Positions 34,652-43,480 of a stretch of 64,000 nucleotides of DNA are shown here, piece after piece. A program made the translations under genes and the position numbers. The notes under the pieces are model-generated. The model was not told where the DNA came from, ran no database searches, and was given only the letters and a program-made list of their open reading frames with translations. Position 1 is the stretch's first letter; each line of letters opens with the position of its first letter. Source of the DNA: an uncultured Parabacteroides sp. (GTDB taxonomy: Bacteria; Bacteroidota; Bacteroidia; Bacteroidales; Tannerellaceae). The stretch lies in the NCBI GenBank assembly GCA_944325345.1, contig CALUZV010000002.1, positions 1 through 64,000 of the forward strand, read 5' to 3'.

Positions 34652-34679
34652 GGCGAGATTTACTTAAAAACAACAAGTC

Positions 34680-35234
34680 ATGAACGAAGAAATCAAACAA
34701 ATTGCAGCCCGGCTTGCCGGTTTGCGCGACGCCGTAGGGGCATCGCCCGAAGAGATGGCAGCGGTTTGCCACCTGACGCCAGAAGAATACCTCCGCCTCG
34801 AAAGCGGGACAGTCGATATATCGGTTAGCATCCTGACACAGATAGCCCATGCGTATGGCGTGGAACTGACAGCTCTTCTCTTCGGCAGCGAGCCGAAGAT
34901 GAACTCCTACTTTGTTACCCGCCGGGGCAAAGGCGTGGCGGTGGAACGAGTAAAAGCCTATAAATACCAATCGCTTGCCGCCGGATTCTCGCATCGTAAG
35001 GCAGACCCCTTCCTGGTTACGGTACACCCGAAGCCGGAAGACGAGCCGATGTTCCTGAATACCCACCCGGGACAGGAATTTAATTTCGTCGTATTGGGTC
35101 GCCTCCTGCTGAGCATCAATGGTAAGGAAGTCATCTTGGAACCGGGCGACAGCATCTACTTCAACTCCGAACTGCCTCACGGGATGAAGGCGCTCGATGG
35201 GGAAAAAGTATGTTTCTTAGCAGTAATCATGTAA
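34680..35234 (+). CDS. XRE-family regulator with C-terminal cupin domain
   Basis: A 184-residue protein. Residues 5-68 form a helix-turn-helix of the XRE type (ASPEEMAAVCHLTPEEYLRLESG, then ISVSILTQIAHAYGVELTAL). Residues 125-182 are a cupin barrel (HPGQEFNFVVLGRLLLSING, EPGDSIYFNSELPHGMKAL). Such proteins sense a small molecule and control neighbouring genes. It is 23 bp before the acyl-CoA synthetase, probably its regulator. The ligand could be an aryl or acyl acid, by context only. Confidence 0.87.
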   Translation: MNEEIKQIAARLAGLRDAVGASPEEMAAVCHLTPEEYLRLESGTVDISVSILTQIAHAYGVELTALLFGSEPKMNSYFVTRRGKGVAVERVKAYKYQSLAAGFSHRKADPFLVTVHPKPEDEPMFLNTHPGQEFNFVVLGRLLLSINGKEVILEPGDSIYFNSELPHGMKALDGEKVCFLAVIM

Positions 35235-35257
35235 GATAAAGGAAGGAAAGATAGATT

Positions 35258-36913
35258 ATGTTGGAAAGATTTCTAAGCAAGACGACTTTCGAGTCGCAAG
35301 ACGACTTCAGGCAGAACCTGAAGATACAGGTGCCGGAGCGGTTCAACTTCGGCTACGATGTAGTAGATGCCTGGGCTGCGGAAGAGCCCAACAAGCGGGC
35401 ACTCTGCTGGACTAATGACCACGGCGAACATATCGACTTCTCGTTTGCCGACATGAAGCAATGGACCGACCGGACGGCAGCTTATTTCCAATTGCTCGGC
35501 ATCGGACGCGGCGACATGGTGATGCTGATATTGAAACGGCGGTACGAGTTCTGGTTCTCCATCATCGCGCTGCATAAGTTGGGCGCAGTCGTAATTCCCG
35601 CGACTCACCTGCTGACGAAGAAAGATATTGTCTATCGGGCAAATGCTGCGGACATCAAGATGATTGTCTGCGCCGGAGAGTCGGTTATCACGAAACATAT
35701 CGCCGACGCGCTGCCGGAATCGCCAAGCATCAAGACGGTAGTTTCCGTCGGTCCCGAAGTCCCGGAAGGCTTCCTGGATTTCCATGCCGGATTGGAAGCG
35801 GCACCGGAGTTTGTCCGTCCGGAACATGCGAATAACAATGACGACATCTCCCTCCTCTACTTTACCTCCGGGACAAGCGGGGAGCCGAAGATGGTTGCCC
35901 ACGACTTCACCTATCCGTTGGGACATATCGTTACCGGCTGCTTCTGGCACAACCTGCATCGCGACAGCCTGCACCTGACCATTGCCGATACGGGCTGGGG
36001 AAAGGCCGTCTGGGGAAAACTCTACGGGCAATGGATTGCCGGTGCGACGGTCTTCGTCTATGACCACGAGAAGTTTACTCCGGCGAATATGTTGCAGATG
36101 ATTCAGGACTACAAGATTACTTCACTCTGCGCACCGCCTACTATCTTCCGTTTCCTGATTCGGGAGGATTTGACGAAATATGACCTTTCTTCTTTACAAT
36201 ATTGCACGATAGCTGGCGAGGCCCTCAACCCTGCCGTCTATGAGACTTTCTACAAGCTGACGGGCATCAAGCTGATGGAAGGCTTCGGTCAGACCGAAAC
36301 GACCCTGACCATCGCCACCTTCCCGTGGATGGAGCCGAAGCCCGGCTCGATGGGTGTCCCCAATCCGCAATACGATGTGGACTTGATTCGTCCCGACGGC
36401 AGCAAGGCGGAAGACGGCGAGCAGGGACAAATCGTCATCCATACCGCCAACGGCAAACCGCTCGGCTTATTCAAGGAATACTATCGCGATGCCGAACTGA
36501 CGCACGAGGCTTGGCACGACGGCCTCTACTATACCGGCGACGTGGCTTGGCGCGACGAGGATGGCTACTATTGGTTTGTTGGCCGTGCCGACGATGTGAT
36601 TAAAAGCTCCGGCTACCGCATCGGCCCGTTCGAGGTGGAAAGTGCGCTGATGACTCATCCGGCAGTGGTGGAATGCGCCATCACGGGTGTTCCCGACGAA
36701 ATCCGTGGGCAAGTGGTGAAAGCGACGATTGTCCTGGCCAAAGAATATAAGGATAAGGCTGGCGAGGAGTTGGTGAAAGAGCTGCAAGACCATGTGAAAC
36801 GGGTTACGGCTCCCTACAAATACCCCCGCGTCGTCGAGTTCGTCGATGAATTGCCGAAGACTATCAGCGGAAAGATTCGCCGCGTGGAAATCAGAAACAA
36901 GGATAACAACTAA
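35258..36913 (+). CDS. AMP-forming acyl-CoA synthetase (medium-chain/acetyl type)
   Basis: A 551-residue adenylating enzyme that activates a carboxylic acid as acyl-AMP and then acyl-CoA. Motifs: ATP loop [12 protein letters not shown] (about 201-212), EGFGQTETT (about 345), [20 protein letters not shown] (about 424), [17 protein letters not shown] and the C-terminal catalytic-lysine segment [10 protein letters not shown] near 535. It looks like MACS-family enzymes rather than phenylacetate ligase. Placement downstream of iorAB and a cupin regulator suggests use of aryl or branched acids. It is followed 12 bp later by argF', which is metabolically unrelated. Confidence 0.88.
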   Translation: MLERFLSKTTFESQDDFRQNLKIQVPERFNFGYDVVDAWAAEEPNKRALCWTNDHGEHIDFSFADMKQWTDRTAAYFQLLGIGRGDMVMLILKRRYEFWFSIIALHKLGAVVIPATHLLTKKDIVYRANAADIKMIVCAGESVITKHIADALPESPSIKTVVSVGPEVPEGFLDFHAGLEAAPEFVRPEHANNNDDISLLYFTSGTSGEPKMVAHDFTYPLGHIVTGCFWHNLHRDSLHLTIADTGWGKAVWGKLYGQWIAGATVFVYDHEKFTPANMLQMIQDYKITSLCAPPTIFRFLIREDLTKYDLSSLQYCTIAGEALNPAVYETFYKLTGIKLMEGFGQTETTLTIATFPWMEPKPGSMGVPNPQYDVDLIRPDGSKAEDGEQGQIVIHTANGKPLGLFKEYYRDAELTHEAWHDGLYYTGDVAWRDEDGYYWFVGRADDVIKSSGYRIGPFEVESALMTHPAVVECAITGVPDEIRGQVVKATIVLAKEYKDKAGEELVKELQDHVKRVTAPYKYPRVVEFVDELPKTISGKIRRVEIRNKDNN

Positions 36914-36925
36914 ACTATAATAAGA

Positions 36926-37885
36926 ATGAGAAATTTCACTTGTGTACAAGACATAGGCGACCTGAAGCAGGCCGTCAAGGAAGCGCTCGAAATCAAGCAA
37001 GACCGCTTCCGCTTCTCCTCAATGGGCAAGAATAAGACCTTGCTCATGGTTTTCTTCAACTCCAGCCTTCGCACCCGCCTTTCGACCCAGAAGGCTGCCA
37101 TGAACTTAGGCATGAACACCATCGTCTTGGACGTAAACCAAGGCGCATGGAAGTTGGAAACCGAGCGTGGCGTCATCATGGACGGCGACAAGTCCGAACA
37201 TCTGCTGGAGGCCATCCCCGTCATGGGTTGCTACTGCGATGTCATCGGCGTCCGCTCCTTCGCCCGCTTCGAGAGCAAGGAGGACGACTACAACGAGAAG
37301 ATATTGAACCAATTCATCCAGTATTCCGGTCGCCCGGTATTCAGCATGGAGGCGGCAACCCGCCATCCCTTGCAGAGCTTCGCCGACTTGATTACCATCG
37401 AGGAATATAAGAAGACTGCGCGCCCGAAGGTCGTTATGACCTGGGCTCCGCATCCGAAGGCTCTCCCGCAGGCCGTCCCCAACAGCTTCGCCGAATGGAT
37501 GAACGCTACGGACTACGACTTCGTCATCACCCATCCCGAAGGCTACGAGCTGGACCCGAAGTTCGTCGGCCATGCCCGCGTGGAATATGACCAGCGGAAA
37601 GCCCTCGAAGGCGCCGACTTCGTCTATGCCAAGAACTGGTCTGCCTACGCCGACCCGAACTACGGCAAGGTCATCAACACCGACCGCAGCTGGACAGTCG
37701 ATACCGAGAAGATGGCGCTCACCAACAACGCCTACTTCATGCACTGCCTCCCGGTCCGCCGCAACATGATTGTTACCGACGACGTGATTGAAAGCCCGCA
37801 GAGTATCGTCATCCCCGAAGCTGCCAACCGCGAGATATCCGCCCAGACGGTTTTGAAAAAAATATTGGAAGGCTTAGGCCAATAA
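36926..37885 (+). CDS. argF': N-acetyl/N-succinyl-L-ornithine carbamoyltransferase
   Basis: Transfers carbamoyl to an acylated ornithine in arginine synthesis. The 319-residue protein has the carbamoyl-phosphate motif NSSLRTRLS (45-53) and HCLPVRRN near residue 272, but lacks the ornithine-binding signature of ordinary OTCase. The stretch RGVIMDGDKSEHLLEAIPVM is typical of the Bacteroides fragilis-type enzyme, which is known to use N-succinylornithine. Which acyl group is used here cannot be decided from the sequence alone. Confidence 0.9.
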   Translation: MRNFTCVQDIGDLKQAVKEALEIKQDRFRFSSMGKNKTLLMVFFNSSLRTRLSTQKAAMNLGMNTIVLDVNQGAWKLETERGVIMDGDKSEHLLEAIPVMGCYCDVIGVRSFARFESKEDDYNEKILNQFIQYSGRPVFSMEAATRHPLQSFADLITIEEYKKTARPKVVMTWAPHPKALPQAVPNSFAEWMNATDYDFVITHPEGYELDPKFVGHARVEYDQRKALEGADFVYAKNWSAYADPNYGKVINTDRSWTVDTEKMALTNNAYFMHCLPVRRNMIVTDDVIESPQSIVIPEAANREISAQTVLKKILEGLGQ

Positions 37886-37894
37886 AAATGGATG

Positions 37895-38021
37895 TTTAGC
37901 CCGGCGTTTTAACGCCGGGACACGGCAAACCCTCTATAAAATGAGGCTCGGCGGGTTTAAACCCGCCGAGCCTTTGTTCTTTATTCATCTGCGACCCCGG
38001 CAATGAATTGCCGGGCTAAAC
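37895..38021. repeat. Nested REP-like hairpins between argF' and DUF6261 gene 2
   Basis: Three perfect hairpins follow one another: CCCGGCGTT/AACGCCGGG (37900-37919), a perfect 30-bp palindrome at 37944-37973, and CCCGGCAATGAATTGCCGGG (37996-38015). The outer sequences GTTTAGCCCGGC (37895) and GCCGGGCTAAAC (38021) are inverse copies, so the whole block can fold as one structure. It lies between two converging genes and probably terminates both. The third hairpin recurs exactly at 42973-42992. Confidence 0.85.
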
Positions 38022-38028
38022 ATATCAT

Positions 38029-38904
38029 TTATTGGACAACCGGCCTGTCGTCCGGTTCCTCGGTCTCTTCCCCGCCCTCTTCGGGTGTCTCCGGCTCTTC
38101 TCCTTCGCCTTCCTCCCCGTCCTCAGGCTTATCTTCCGACCCCGACTGCGCATCGGTCGTCTTGTATTCCTCAATCAGTTTATTAATCACCTTGATAAAT
38201 TCCGTCAGCGGGTCGCCCTCTTCGCTGGCAGACTGTACTTCCGGCAGACTGGGTTCACCGCTCCCCGAACTCTCCTCGTCCACGAGGCTGCGGTACGTAA
38301 CTTGCGAATTGACAGCCGCGACGATATCGCGATACGCCTCGTCGAGCGCGAGCCGCGCATCACGCGTCGCATTTTTCACCTGATCCTTTTTCGATTTCGT
38401 CCGCGACAGCGACAGCTCCTTGTAATCGTCATTCGCCTCAATCATCAAGTTGAGGTTGTCGGTCTGGCCGAGGTTTGAAACATAGTCCGCAAGCGGCGCC
38501 TCCTTCAAGGCTTTGCCCATATCATCCAGCGTGGCGGATTCGTCGCGCCGTCCGGCCCGCAGCGGATCGTCGTAGCTATCCAACCGGTTGATAACGTATT
38601 GAGCCTGTTTGCGACGCTCCGGGTCGAGGCTGTGCAGGTCAGCTTCGAAGTGCGCATATAGACAGCGGAACCCCTCGTCGCGCCTTTTGTCAAGCTCCAA
38701 CAGCTCTGCCGTCAGGTTATTCTTGCGTTGCAACTTGTACACCTTGTCGTACGCCGCGAGCGCCGCCTTGAAAATGTCATAACGCTTCGTAATGCGCAGT
38801 GTCTCCGGCGTATATTCCTGGATGGTAGTGTTTACGTCGTTCATGAACTGGGCGTAAAGGGAATTGGAGAACGTAACCGTCCGTAAATTCTGAATTGTTT
38901 CCAT
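38029..38904 (-). CDS. DUF6261 family protein 2, helical with acidic tail ending DDRPVVQ
   Basis: A 291-residue protein with no signal peptide. Residues 1-225 are helical (TVTFSNSLYAQFMNDVNTTI, FKAALAAYDKVYKLQRKNNL, LIKV-type C-terminal helix EFIKVINKLIEEYKTTD at about 232-248). The tail is acidic and proline-rich (KPEDGEEGEGEEPETPEEGG) and ends DDRPVVQ, identical to the other two copies. Core identity with DUF6261 proteins 1 and 3 is low by eye, so these are old paralogues. Array 2 starts 82 bp upstream of its ATG. Confidence 0.8.
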   Translation of the reverse strand: METIQNLRTVTFSNSLYAQFMNDVNTTIQEYTPETLRITKRYDIFKAALAAYDKVYKLQRKNNLTAELLELDKRRDEGFRCLYAHFEADLHSLDPERRKQAQYVINRLDSYDDPLRAGRRDESATLDDMGKALKEAPLADYVSNLGQTDNLNLMIEANDDYKELSLSRTKSKKDQVKNATRDARLALDEAYRDIVAAVNSQVTYRSLVDEESSGSGEPSLPEVQSASEEGDPLTEFIKVINKLIEEYKTTDAQSGSEDKPEDGEEGEGEEPETPEEGGEETEEPDDRPVVQ

Positions 38905-38986
38905 ATAACTTACTGTATTTACTGATTTATATAATTTGCTTATTTTCTTGTCTTTTTCCCGATGCGAAACAAAAATCGCGCAATCT

Positions 38987-39199
38987 GCAGAGTTATTCGC
39001 TACAGTGTAGCGAGAGCCGTTGCAACTTGCAGAGTTATTTGCTACAGTGTAGCGAGAGCCGTTGCAGCTTGCAGAGTTATTCGCTACAGTGTAGCGAGAG
39101 CCGTTGCAGCTTGCAGAGTTATTTGCTACACTGTAGCGAGAAGCGTTGCAGCTTGCAGAGTTGTTCGCTACACTGTAGCGAGAAGCGTTGCAGCTTGCA
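38987..39199. repeat. Phased palindrome array 2 (exact 42-bp period), upstream of DUF6261 gene 2
   Basis: Five near-identical 42-bp units begin at 38987, 39029, 39071, 39113 and 39155, with a partial sixth at 39197. Each contains the perfect inverted repeat CGCTACASTGTAGCG (S is G in the first three units and C in the last two) and, 21 bp away, a second dyad TTGCAGCTTGCAG. Because 42 is divisible by three the array is open in several frames, producing cysteine- or serine-rich 14-residue peptide repeats that I consider fortuitous. It lies 82 bp upstream of the DUF6261 start. Confidence 0.9.
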
Positions 39200-39306
39200 C
39201 GATTTCCGCTCCGCCCGTTTCGATGCGCAAGTTAGGCACTTCCTTTTTCAAAACCAAGCGGGAAGGGGGGGAATTTTTCTGAAAAATTATTGCACAACCA
39301 ACCGTA

Positions 39307-39831
39307 TTATTCTATTCGCAGCAAATATCCTCCATACCCACAAATCGGTCCGCCTTTTTCCACCGTTTGGCCTTGTACGGGTCCGATATGCAACGTGCCG
39401 TAAGCGGTTTCAGAGTAAAAAATGATAGAATCATTAATGGACATATTTCCCGTACGAAGACCTAATGGATCCGGCACTATATTTTCTCCGCCCTTATAGG
39501 AATAAACGGAATCCGGGATTTCCTCCACGTCGCTTTCGATGATAAAGCGGCCGTCGGTCGTAAATTCGTAGGTGATATTATTGCACGAATAGTCCGTTAT
39601 GGTATATTCCGGCGAACCATACTGTCCTCTTGTTGTACGCACCAATTTCCATTTTCCCAACACATTATCGGAGTCCGTCTTGTCGTAATCGAACGGGCAC
39701 GAAAGGTCTTCGTACATTTCGGGCATGACAATTTGCTTGGAGGAATTGGGGGAGTCGTCATCGCAAGCCGAAAATATCAGCGATAGCACGATAAATAATC
39801 CCCCTAATATTTTAAATAAGATGTGTTTCAT
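39307..39831 (-). CDS. Lipocalin-like lipoprotein (copy 1)
   Basis: A 174-residue lipoprotein. Signal MKHILFKILGGLFIVLSLIF then SAC, with the lipid Cys followed by aspartates (CDDDS), a form compatible with surface export in Bacteroidetes. The mature part has the lipocalin-like GKWKLVRTTRGQYGSPEYTI and TYEFTTDGRFIIESD strands and ends CGYGGYLLRIE. The gene 31 bp upstream encodes a paralogue with the same layout. No ligand is known. Confidence 0.75.
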   Translation of the reverse strand: MKHILFKILGGLFIVLSLIFSACDDDSPNSSKQIVMPEMYEDLSCPFDYDKTDSDNVLGKWKLVRTTRGQYGSPEYTITDYSCNNITYEFTTDGRFIIESDVEEIPDSVYSYKGGENIVPDPLGLRTGNMSINDSIIFYSETAYGTLHIGPVQGQTVEKGGPICGYGGYLLRIE

Positions 39832-39862
39832 TTGTTCTCAACAATATATTATGTAGTTGAAA

Positions 39863-40411
39863 TTATTCTACCCGCAACAAATAACTCGTATATTCCGCAA
39901 TCGGAATAGACGGCAACCCTTCTAACGGCAACGGAGGCATTTTCAATGTTCCTTTTTCCACCGGGGCATAATATTCATATTCAGAATTGATAACCAAATT
40001 GGCCGGGAGGTCGATGATTAACACTGCGCCGTTTTCATCTATTACCTTTTCGCTTTCTTTGTAAGGCTGGAAGGTATAAGTGTAAGTCTCCGAAGGAATT
40101 TCATCCTCCATAGAACTTTCCACCACCAACTTCCCGTCCTCCTGAAAGTGATAAAATATCAGATTGCAGGAATAATCTTTCCATTCCGACTGTTGGGTAT
40201 CGCGGTCGTAGCGTTCTGTGCGTACCAACCGCCACGTACCAATAATTTTGTCAGACTCCGCGTCGTCATAGGTCGCGGGACATTCTAAGTTGAGGAATTC
40301 TTCGGGGACAACGTACTCTTCTTCAACGGGAGGAGTGTCGTCATCGTCGCAGGCGGCAAAACACAAAGGGAAGATCAAGAAGAATCCCGATATTAATTTG
40401 GATAATTTCAT
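39863..40411 (-). CDS. Lipocalin-like lipoprotein (copy 2)
   Basis: A 182-residue lipoprotein with signal MKLSKLISGFFLIFPLCFAAC and CDDDDT after the lipid Cys. Shared with the downstream copy: PEEFLNLECPATYDDAESDK, GTWRLVRTERYDRDTQQSEW, the beta strand FYHFQEDGKLVVESS and the ending YTSYLLRVE. The two are a tandem duplication, probably co-transcribed. They sit next to a type IX-secreted protease, which suggests a surface cluster. Confidence 0.75.
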   Translation of the reverse strand: MKLSKLISGFFLIFPLCFAACDDDDTPPVEEEYVVPEEFLNLECPATYDDAESDKIIGTWRLVRTERYDRDTQQSEWKDYSCNLIFYHFQEDGKLVVESSMEDEIPSETYTYTFQPYKESEKVIDENGAVLIIDLPANLVINSEYEYYAPVEKGTLKMPPLPLEGLPSIPIAEYTSYLLRVE

Positions 40412-40506
40412 ACTTTATATTCTTTATAAGATTGTATAGGACAAAAACAGATAGTAAAGATTGCTATGATTGCCCAAAGCAATCTTTACTACACAAGCGT
40501 TTATTT

Positions 40507-41970
40507 CTAACGCTTAATGATTATTTGCTCAACAGAAATCTCAACGCCATCGCTAATCTGCAAAATATAATTGCCTTCTGATAAGTTAGAGACATCCAAA
40601 GAGACTTGCTCGCCTGATGATTTCGTTGAGAGTTTCAAAGAGCCATGAATATTATACAGTTTAATGTCATATTGCTTTTGCCCATTCGCACTATTCACCG
40701 AATTTTCCCCTTCATCAAACTTTATATTCAACGTATTTGCGACAGGGTTCGGATAAACGACTAACGAACGAGATGCGCTGTAAACATTACAGCCGGAAGT
40801 ACGATATTCACCCATGCCGGCAGCGTTTTGTGCTCTTACAACGACCTGATAACTTCCCGTTTGATAAAAAGCCACATCAAGGACATCACTATTAGCTCCA
40901 AACATTGCACCCGGAGTCGGATTTACCTTCCATTCAAATTTCGTCGGATTGCAACGGGCATCGTAGATGGCACGGAAAGTGGCATAACCGGTATTGGGGG
41001 TGCGGGTTGGGCCGTCGATGCGGGTGATGACTGGAGTGCCAGCCCAAAATTCATTCTGATAGATGGTTCTGCTACCCGCTTTTATACTTATACTACCTAA
41101 TCCTGCAGAAAGATATTTCACTAACATACTGCTGCCGCTCTGCGAAACAATCTCCAAGTTCGAACTAACCGATACAGTACATCCGGGAGCAGAATAGCTG
41201 AATGTACCCGTATTGCTCATGACGCTGGGGCCGGAGATGGAGTAGAGATTGACATAAGAGGAAATCCAGTTGTAGTAGTTACCAATATTTACAAAAAATT
41301 GTGCTGAAGTTGGATCATACTCTTCTCTTTCGGAACAAACACCTATTGCTTCCACATATCCTGAATGTTCTATAACTAATGCTCCACCACTATCACCTTC
41401 GAGTGGAGAACCATTCGTCGGAGAAGCAGTAATCCGTTCATCCGTACATGATTGAATTGTTACAGAACAACGTTGCAGTTGATTATGAGGAGCACCTCCA
41501 TTTAAAGAAGTTTTTCCCCAACCAGTAACAGTTCCTACGGTATTTAACACATAAGATTTTGTGTTTGAAATATGAACAGGTGCGATTTTGTCCGTAAAAG
41601 AAACTGGAGTCGATAATTTTACCAATGCAATATCAGCACTTGAATGTTTGATAATTTGACTTATCGATTTATGATCATTATCCGCATTTGGATTAGTAGA
41701 TTCACTCATAGGGTTATTATGCCCTAAACTTATTTCTATTCCAGAAACAGAAGAGCCATCAACTACATGTTTGGCTGTTAATATCCATTGGTTATTAAGG
41801 AGGAAACCGCCGCCAAAATGAGTTCCATCACTTTTCTTTGCAAAAATTCCAACTTGATATGGTGCTTGCGATATGTCTATCGTTTGGCCTCCTATAATTC
41901 TCTGTTGAGCATTCATTATAAAAGCACAACTAAAGAAACAAATTAACGAAATAATAAAACGTGTTTTCAT
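40507..41970 (-). CDS. Secreted trypsin-like serine protease with type IX sorting domain
   Basis: A 487-residue S1-family protease. A signal peptide (1-21) is followed directly by QRIIGGQT, so the mature N terminus IIGG is produced almost without propeptide. Catalytic residues: His68 in WILTAKHVV, Asp113 in SADIALVKLS, Ser194 in LEGDSGGALVI. After the protease domain (to about 240) are an Ig-like and a PKD-like region (ISGPSVMSNTGTFSYSAPG; GSYQVVVRAQNAAG) and a type A Por sorting domain (VYPNPVANTLNIKF to LSEGNYILQISDG). It is therefore exported by the type IX system to the surface or medium. Confidence 0.9.
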   Translation of the reverse strand: MKTRFIISLICFFSCAFIMNAQQRIIGGQTIDISQAPYQVGIFAKKSDGTHFGGGFLLNNQWILTAKHVVDGSSVSGIEISLGHNNPMSESTNPNADNDHKSISQIIKHSSADIALVKLSTPVSFTDKIAPVHISNTKSYVLNTVGTVTGWGKTSLNGGAPHNQLQRCSVTIQSCTDERITASPTNGSPLEGDSGGALVIEHSGYVEAIGVCSEREEYDPTSAQFFVNIGNYYNWISSYVNLYSISGPSVMSNTGTFSYSAPGCTVSVSSNLEIVSQSGSSMLVKYLSAGLGSISIKAGSRTIYQNEFWAGTPVITRIDGPTRTPNTGYATFRAIYDARCNPTKFEWKVNPTPGAMFGANSDVLDVAFYQTGSYQVVVRAQNAAGMGEYRTSGCNVYSASRSLVVYPNPVANTLNIKFDEGENSVNSANGQKQYDIKLYNIHGSLKLSTKSSGEQVSLDVSNLSEGNYILQISDGVEISVEQIIIKR

Positions 41971-41994
41971 ATACCTATAAAGATTTAAAATTAA

Positions 41995-42489
41995 TTATTC
42001 TCTTACTTTTAATCCTGTCAGATACGCCTTGCGACAAATGGGAACGGTTCCCTCAACTTGCAGCCAATCTTCCGTATCCGATATCCTACCAATATTGGTT
42101 ATCTCGGCTGAAACATAAACTTTTGTACCTATCGACAAATCCAATCCGAATTCATTGAAATCATCAAGGGATACAGCGAAACGTTTATTCATTACATTCA
42201 AGTCTATCTTACGGAATTCATCATCGCTCATTTCTAACAAATATTCCCGATCGAAATAATATTCATAAGCATACTGTGCATAACAAAATGTTACATTACT
42301 ATCATTTCTCCAAATGATACATGCAGGCACATCATCCAACACAAAATCAATCTTCTCTCCTTCCGTATTAGTGAAATCATCTCGAATAATAACATTTTCA
42401 TTAAAACCCTCTTCGTCATCGCTGCAGCCTGCAAACCCGCCGAAACAAGTAAGCAGGCACAGCCCCCAACAAATTTTTTTCACATCCAT
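41995..42489 (-). CDS. Lipoprotein of unknown function
   Basis: A 164-residue protein with signal MDVKKICWGLCLLTCFGGFA and lipid Cys in GCSDDEEG. The mature part is acidic and strand-rich (IDFVLDDVPACIIWRNDSN, VSLDDFNEFGLDLSIGTKVY, LQVEGTVPICRKAYLTGLKV) with two cysteines that may form a disulfide. I do not recognise a family. It is 24 bp upstream of the protease gene and probably co-transcribed with it. Confidence 0.7.
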   Translation of the reverse strand: MDVKKICWGLCLLTCFGGFAGCSDDEEGFNENVIIRDDFTNTEGEKIDFVLDDVPACIIWRNDSNVTFCYAQYAYEYYFDREYLLEMSDDEFRKIDLNVMNKRFAVSLDDFNEFGLDLSIGTKVYVSAEITNIGRISDTEDWLQVEGTVPICRKAYLTGLKVRE

Positions 42490-42507
42490 AATTCTCTCCG
42501 ATTTAAT

Positions 42508-42714
42508 TTATAATTCAAACACACCAACCAAATAGCATCCCCACTGGTTAGTCAATTCCAACGTATATTCGCCGCGCAACGACGAATCCAAATCAATAAC
42601 AATGCAAGCAGAATTTTCTGCCGAATACGTAGCCTCGTACACGATACCCTCAGCGCCGGAGATCCGGACGGTGATGTCCGAGAAGCGGTCCGTGCTTTGG
42701 ATGGTCTTATAGGC
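42508..42714 (-). pseudogene. C-terminal remnant of a DUF3244-like protein
   Basis: The minus strand is open for 68 codons without an ATG between a TGA (42715-42717) and the TAA at 42508. The translation runs AYKTIQSTDRFSDITVRISG to NSACIVIDLDSSLRGEYTLE and ends CYLVGVFEL, resembling the last half of DUF3244-type secreted beta-sandwich proteins (ISGAEGIVYE; GEYTLELTNQWG). Signal peptide and N terminus are gone. It abuts the 164-residue lipoprotein gene, so the locus has lost sequence here. Confidence 0.6.
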
Positions 42715-43117
42715 TCAATCATAAACTTCAACCTGAAGCATCAATAAATGCTACAAACCATTTTGTGAACAACGCATAGATTAAAATAGTTCAACAAAGC
42801 GTTATTCTTAACAATCGAGTAGGAGGAAAACAAAGTAGTTTTCTTCCAGCTTTCGTTTTCGACCTTGCACATATCTTTCAGATTCCAACTCGCGGAGGAC
42901 ACCTTTGCTCTTGGCTATATGATTCCTTCCGATAGCTGGAGTTGAAACCCCGGAGAGGGGGGATCCCGTAACCCCGGCAATGAATTGCCGGGCTATGCAT
43001 AACACGGCGATTAATCCGGGGACGACGATTTCCACAAAATTATTCATCCTTTATTCCTCATTCTTCATTTATTTCCTACCTTTGTCCCAATATTCATCAT
43101 TAACACAAACATTGACT
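42715..43117. other. Intergenic region with a possible gene remnant and one REP-like hairpin
   Basis: About 400 bp without a confident gene. The minus strand from 42990 to 42808 encodes GVSTPAIGRNHIAKSKGVLR then ELESERYVQGRKRKLEENYF, which looks like the end of a DNA-binding or Fic-type C-terminal winged helix, but no start or domain is intact. The hairpin CCCGGCAATGAATTGCCGGG at 42973-42992 is an exact copy of the one at 37996-38015. A -7 box TACCTTTG (43077-43084) precedes the next gene. Confidence 0.4.
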
Positions 43118-43309
43118 ATGAAATGGAAAGAAAAATTAGGTAATTATTTGATTGACCTATCCAAGTATTTCTTTACTGGCGTATTTGTTTCGTCGCTGTT
43201 AAAAAACATGGAAGGTTTGGAGATTTTGATACAGATTGTTGGCTTTACGGTAACAATCGTGTTTCTTTTGATAGGATTAGTATTAACTGAAAAGACGAAG
43301 GAGGATTAA
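43118..43309 (+). CDS. DUF6722-like small membrane protein
   Basis: A 63-residue protein: MKWKEKLGNYLIDLSKYFFT, a first hydrophobic stretch (about 17-30) and a clear transmembrane helix (about 38-56, ILIQIVGFTVTIVFLLIGL) before a charged end TEKTKED. It is preceded by a TACCTTTG -7 box at 43077-43084. The start was chosen at the first ATG with this layout; an open frame extends upstream without support. Function unknown. Confidence 0.7.
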   Translation: MKWKEKLGNYLIDLSKYFFTGVFVSSLLKNMEGLEILIQIVGFTVTIVFLLIGLVLTEKTKED

Positions 43310-43310
43310 T

Positions 43311-43415
43311 ATGGGCTCATTGGTTATTTTGTCGATAATGGGTATTCCTGGCCTTATCTTTTTGCTCTGGTGCCTCACCCCATCGGGCAAGCGTTGGCTC
43401 AAGGAAGGGCAGTGA
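43311..43415 (+). CDS. Very small membrane protein (34 residues)
   Basis: Starts one base after the previous stop. Translation: MGSLVILSIMGIPGLIFLLW then CLTPSGKRWLKEGQ, one transmembrane helix with a basic cytoplasmic end. An unusually strong ribosome-binding site (AAGGAGGA, 43298-43305) lies inside the end of the DUF6722-like gene; such strong Shine-Dalgarno sites are uncommon in Bacteroidetes. The pair probably forms a small membrane complex, by position only. Confidence 0.6.
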   Translation: MGSLVILSIMGIPGLIFLLWCLTPSGKRWLKEGQ

Positions 43416-43480
43416 TGGATGTAGAAGGAGGCGCGGCAGATTCAGGGTCTGGCGCGCCTCCTTATTTATGGGGTTAAACC

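Noticed and set aside
38962..39282. Open frames across array 2 encoding 14-residue Cys/Val/Arg or Leu/Gln/Ser repeats
   Set aside because: The openness follows from a 42-bp DNA period divisible by three; several frames are open at once, and array 1 and array 4 with 41-bp spacing do not keep any frame. DNA symmetry explains the pattern better.
42808..43047. 79-residue minus-strand frame resembling a Fic-type winged-helix end
   Set aside because: Only a short stretch looks protein-like and the N-terminal part overlaps a REP-like hairpin; kept only as a note in the intergenic entry.
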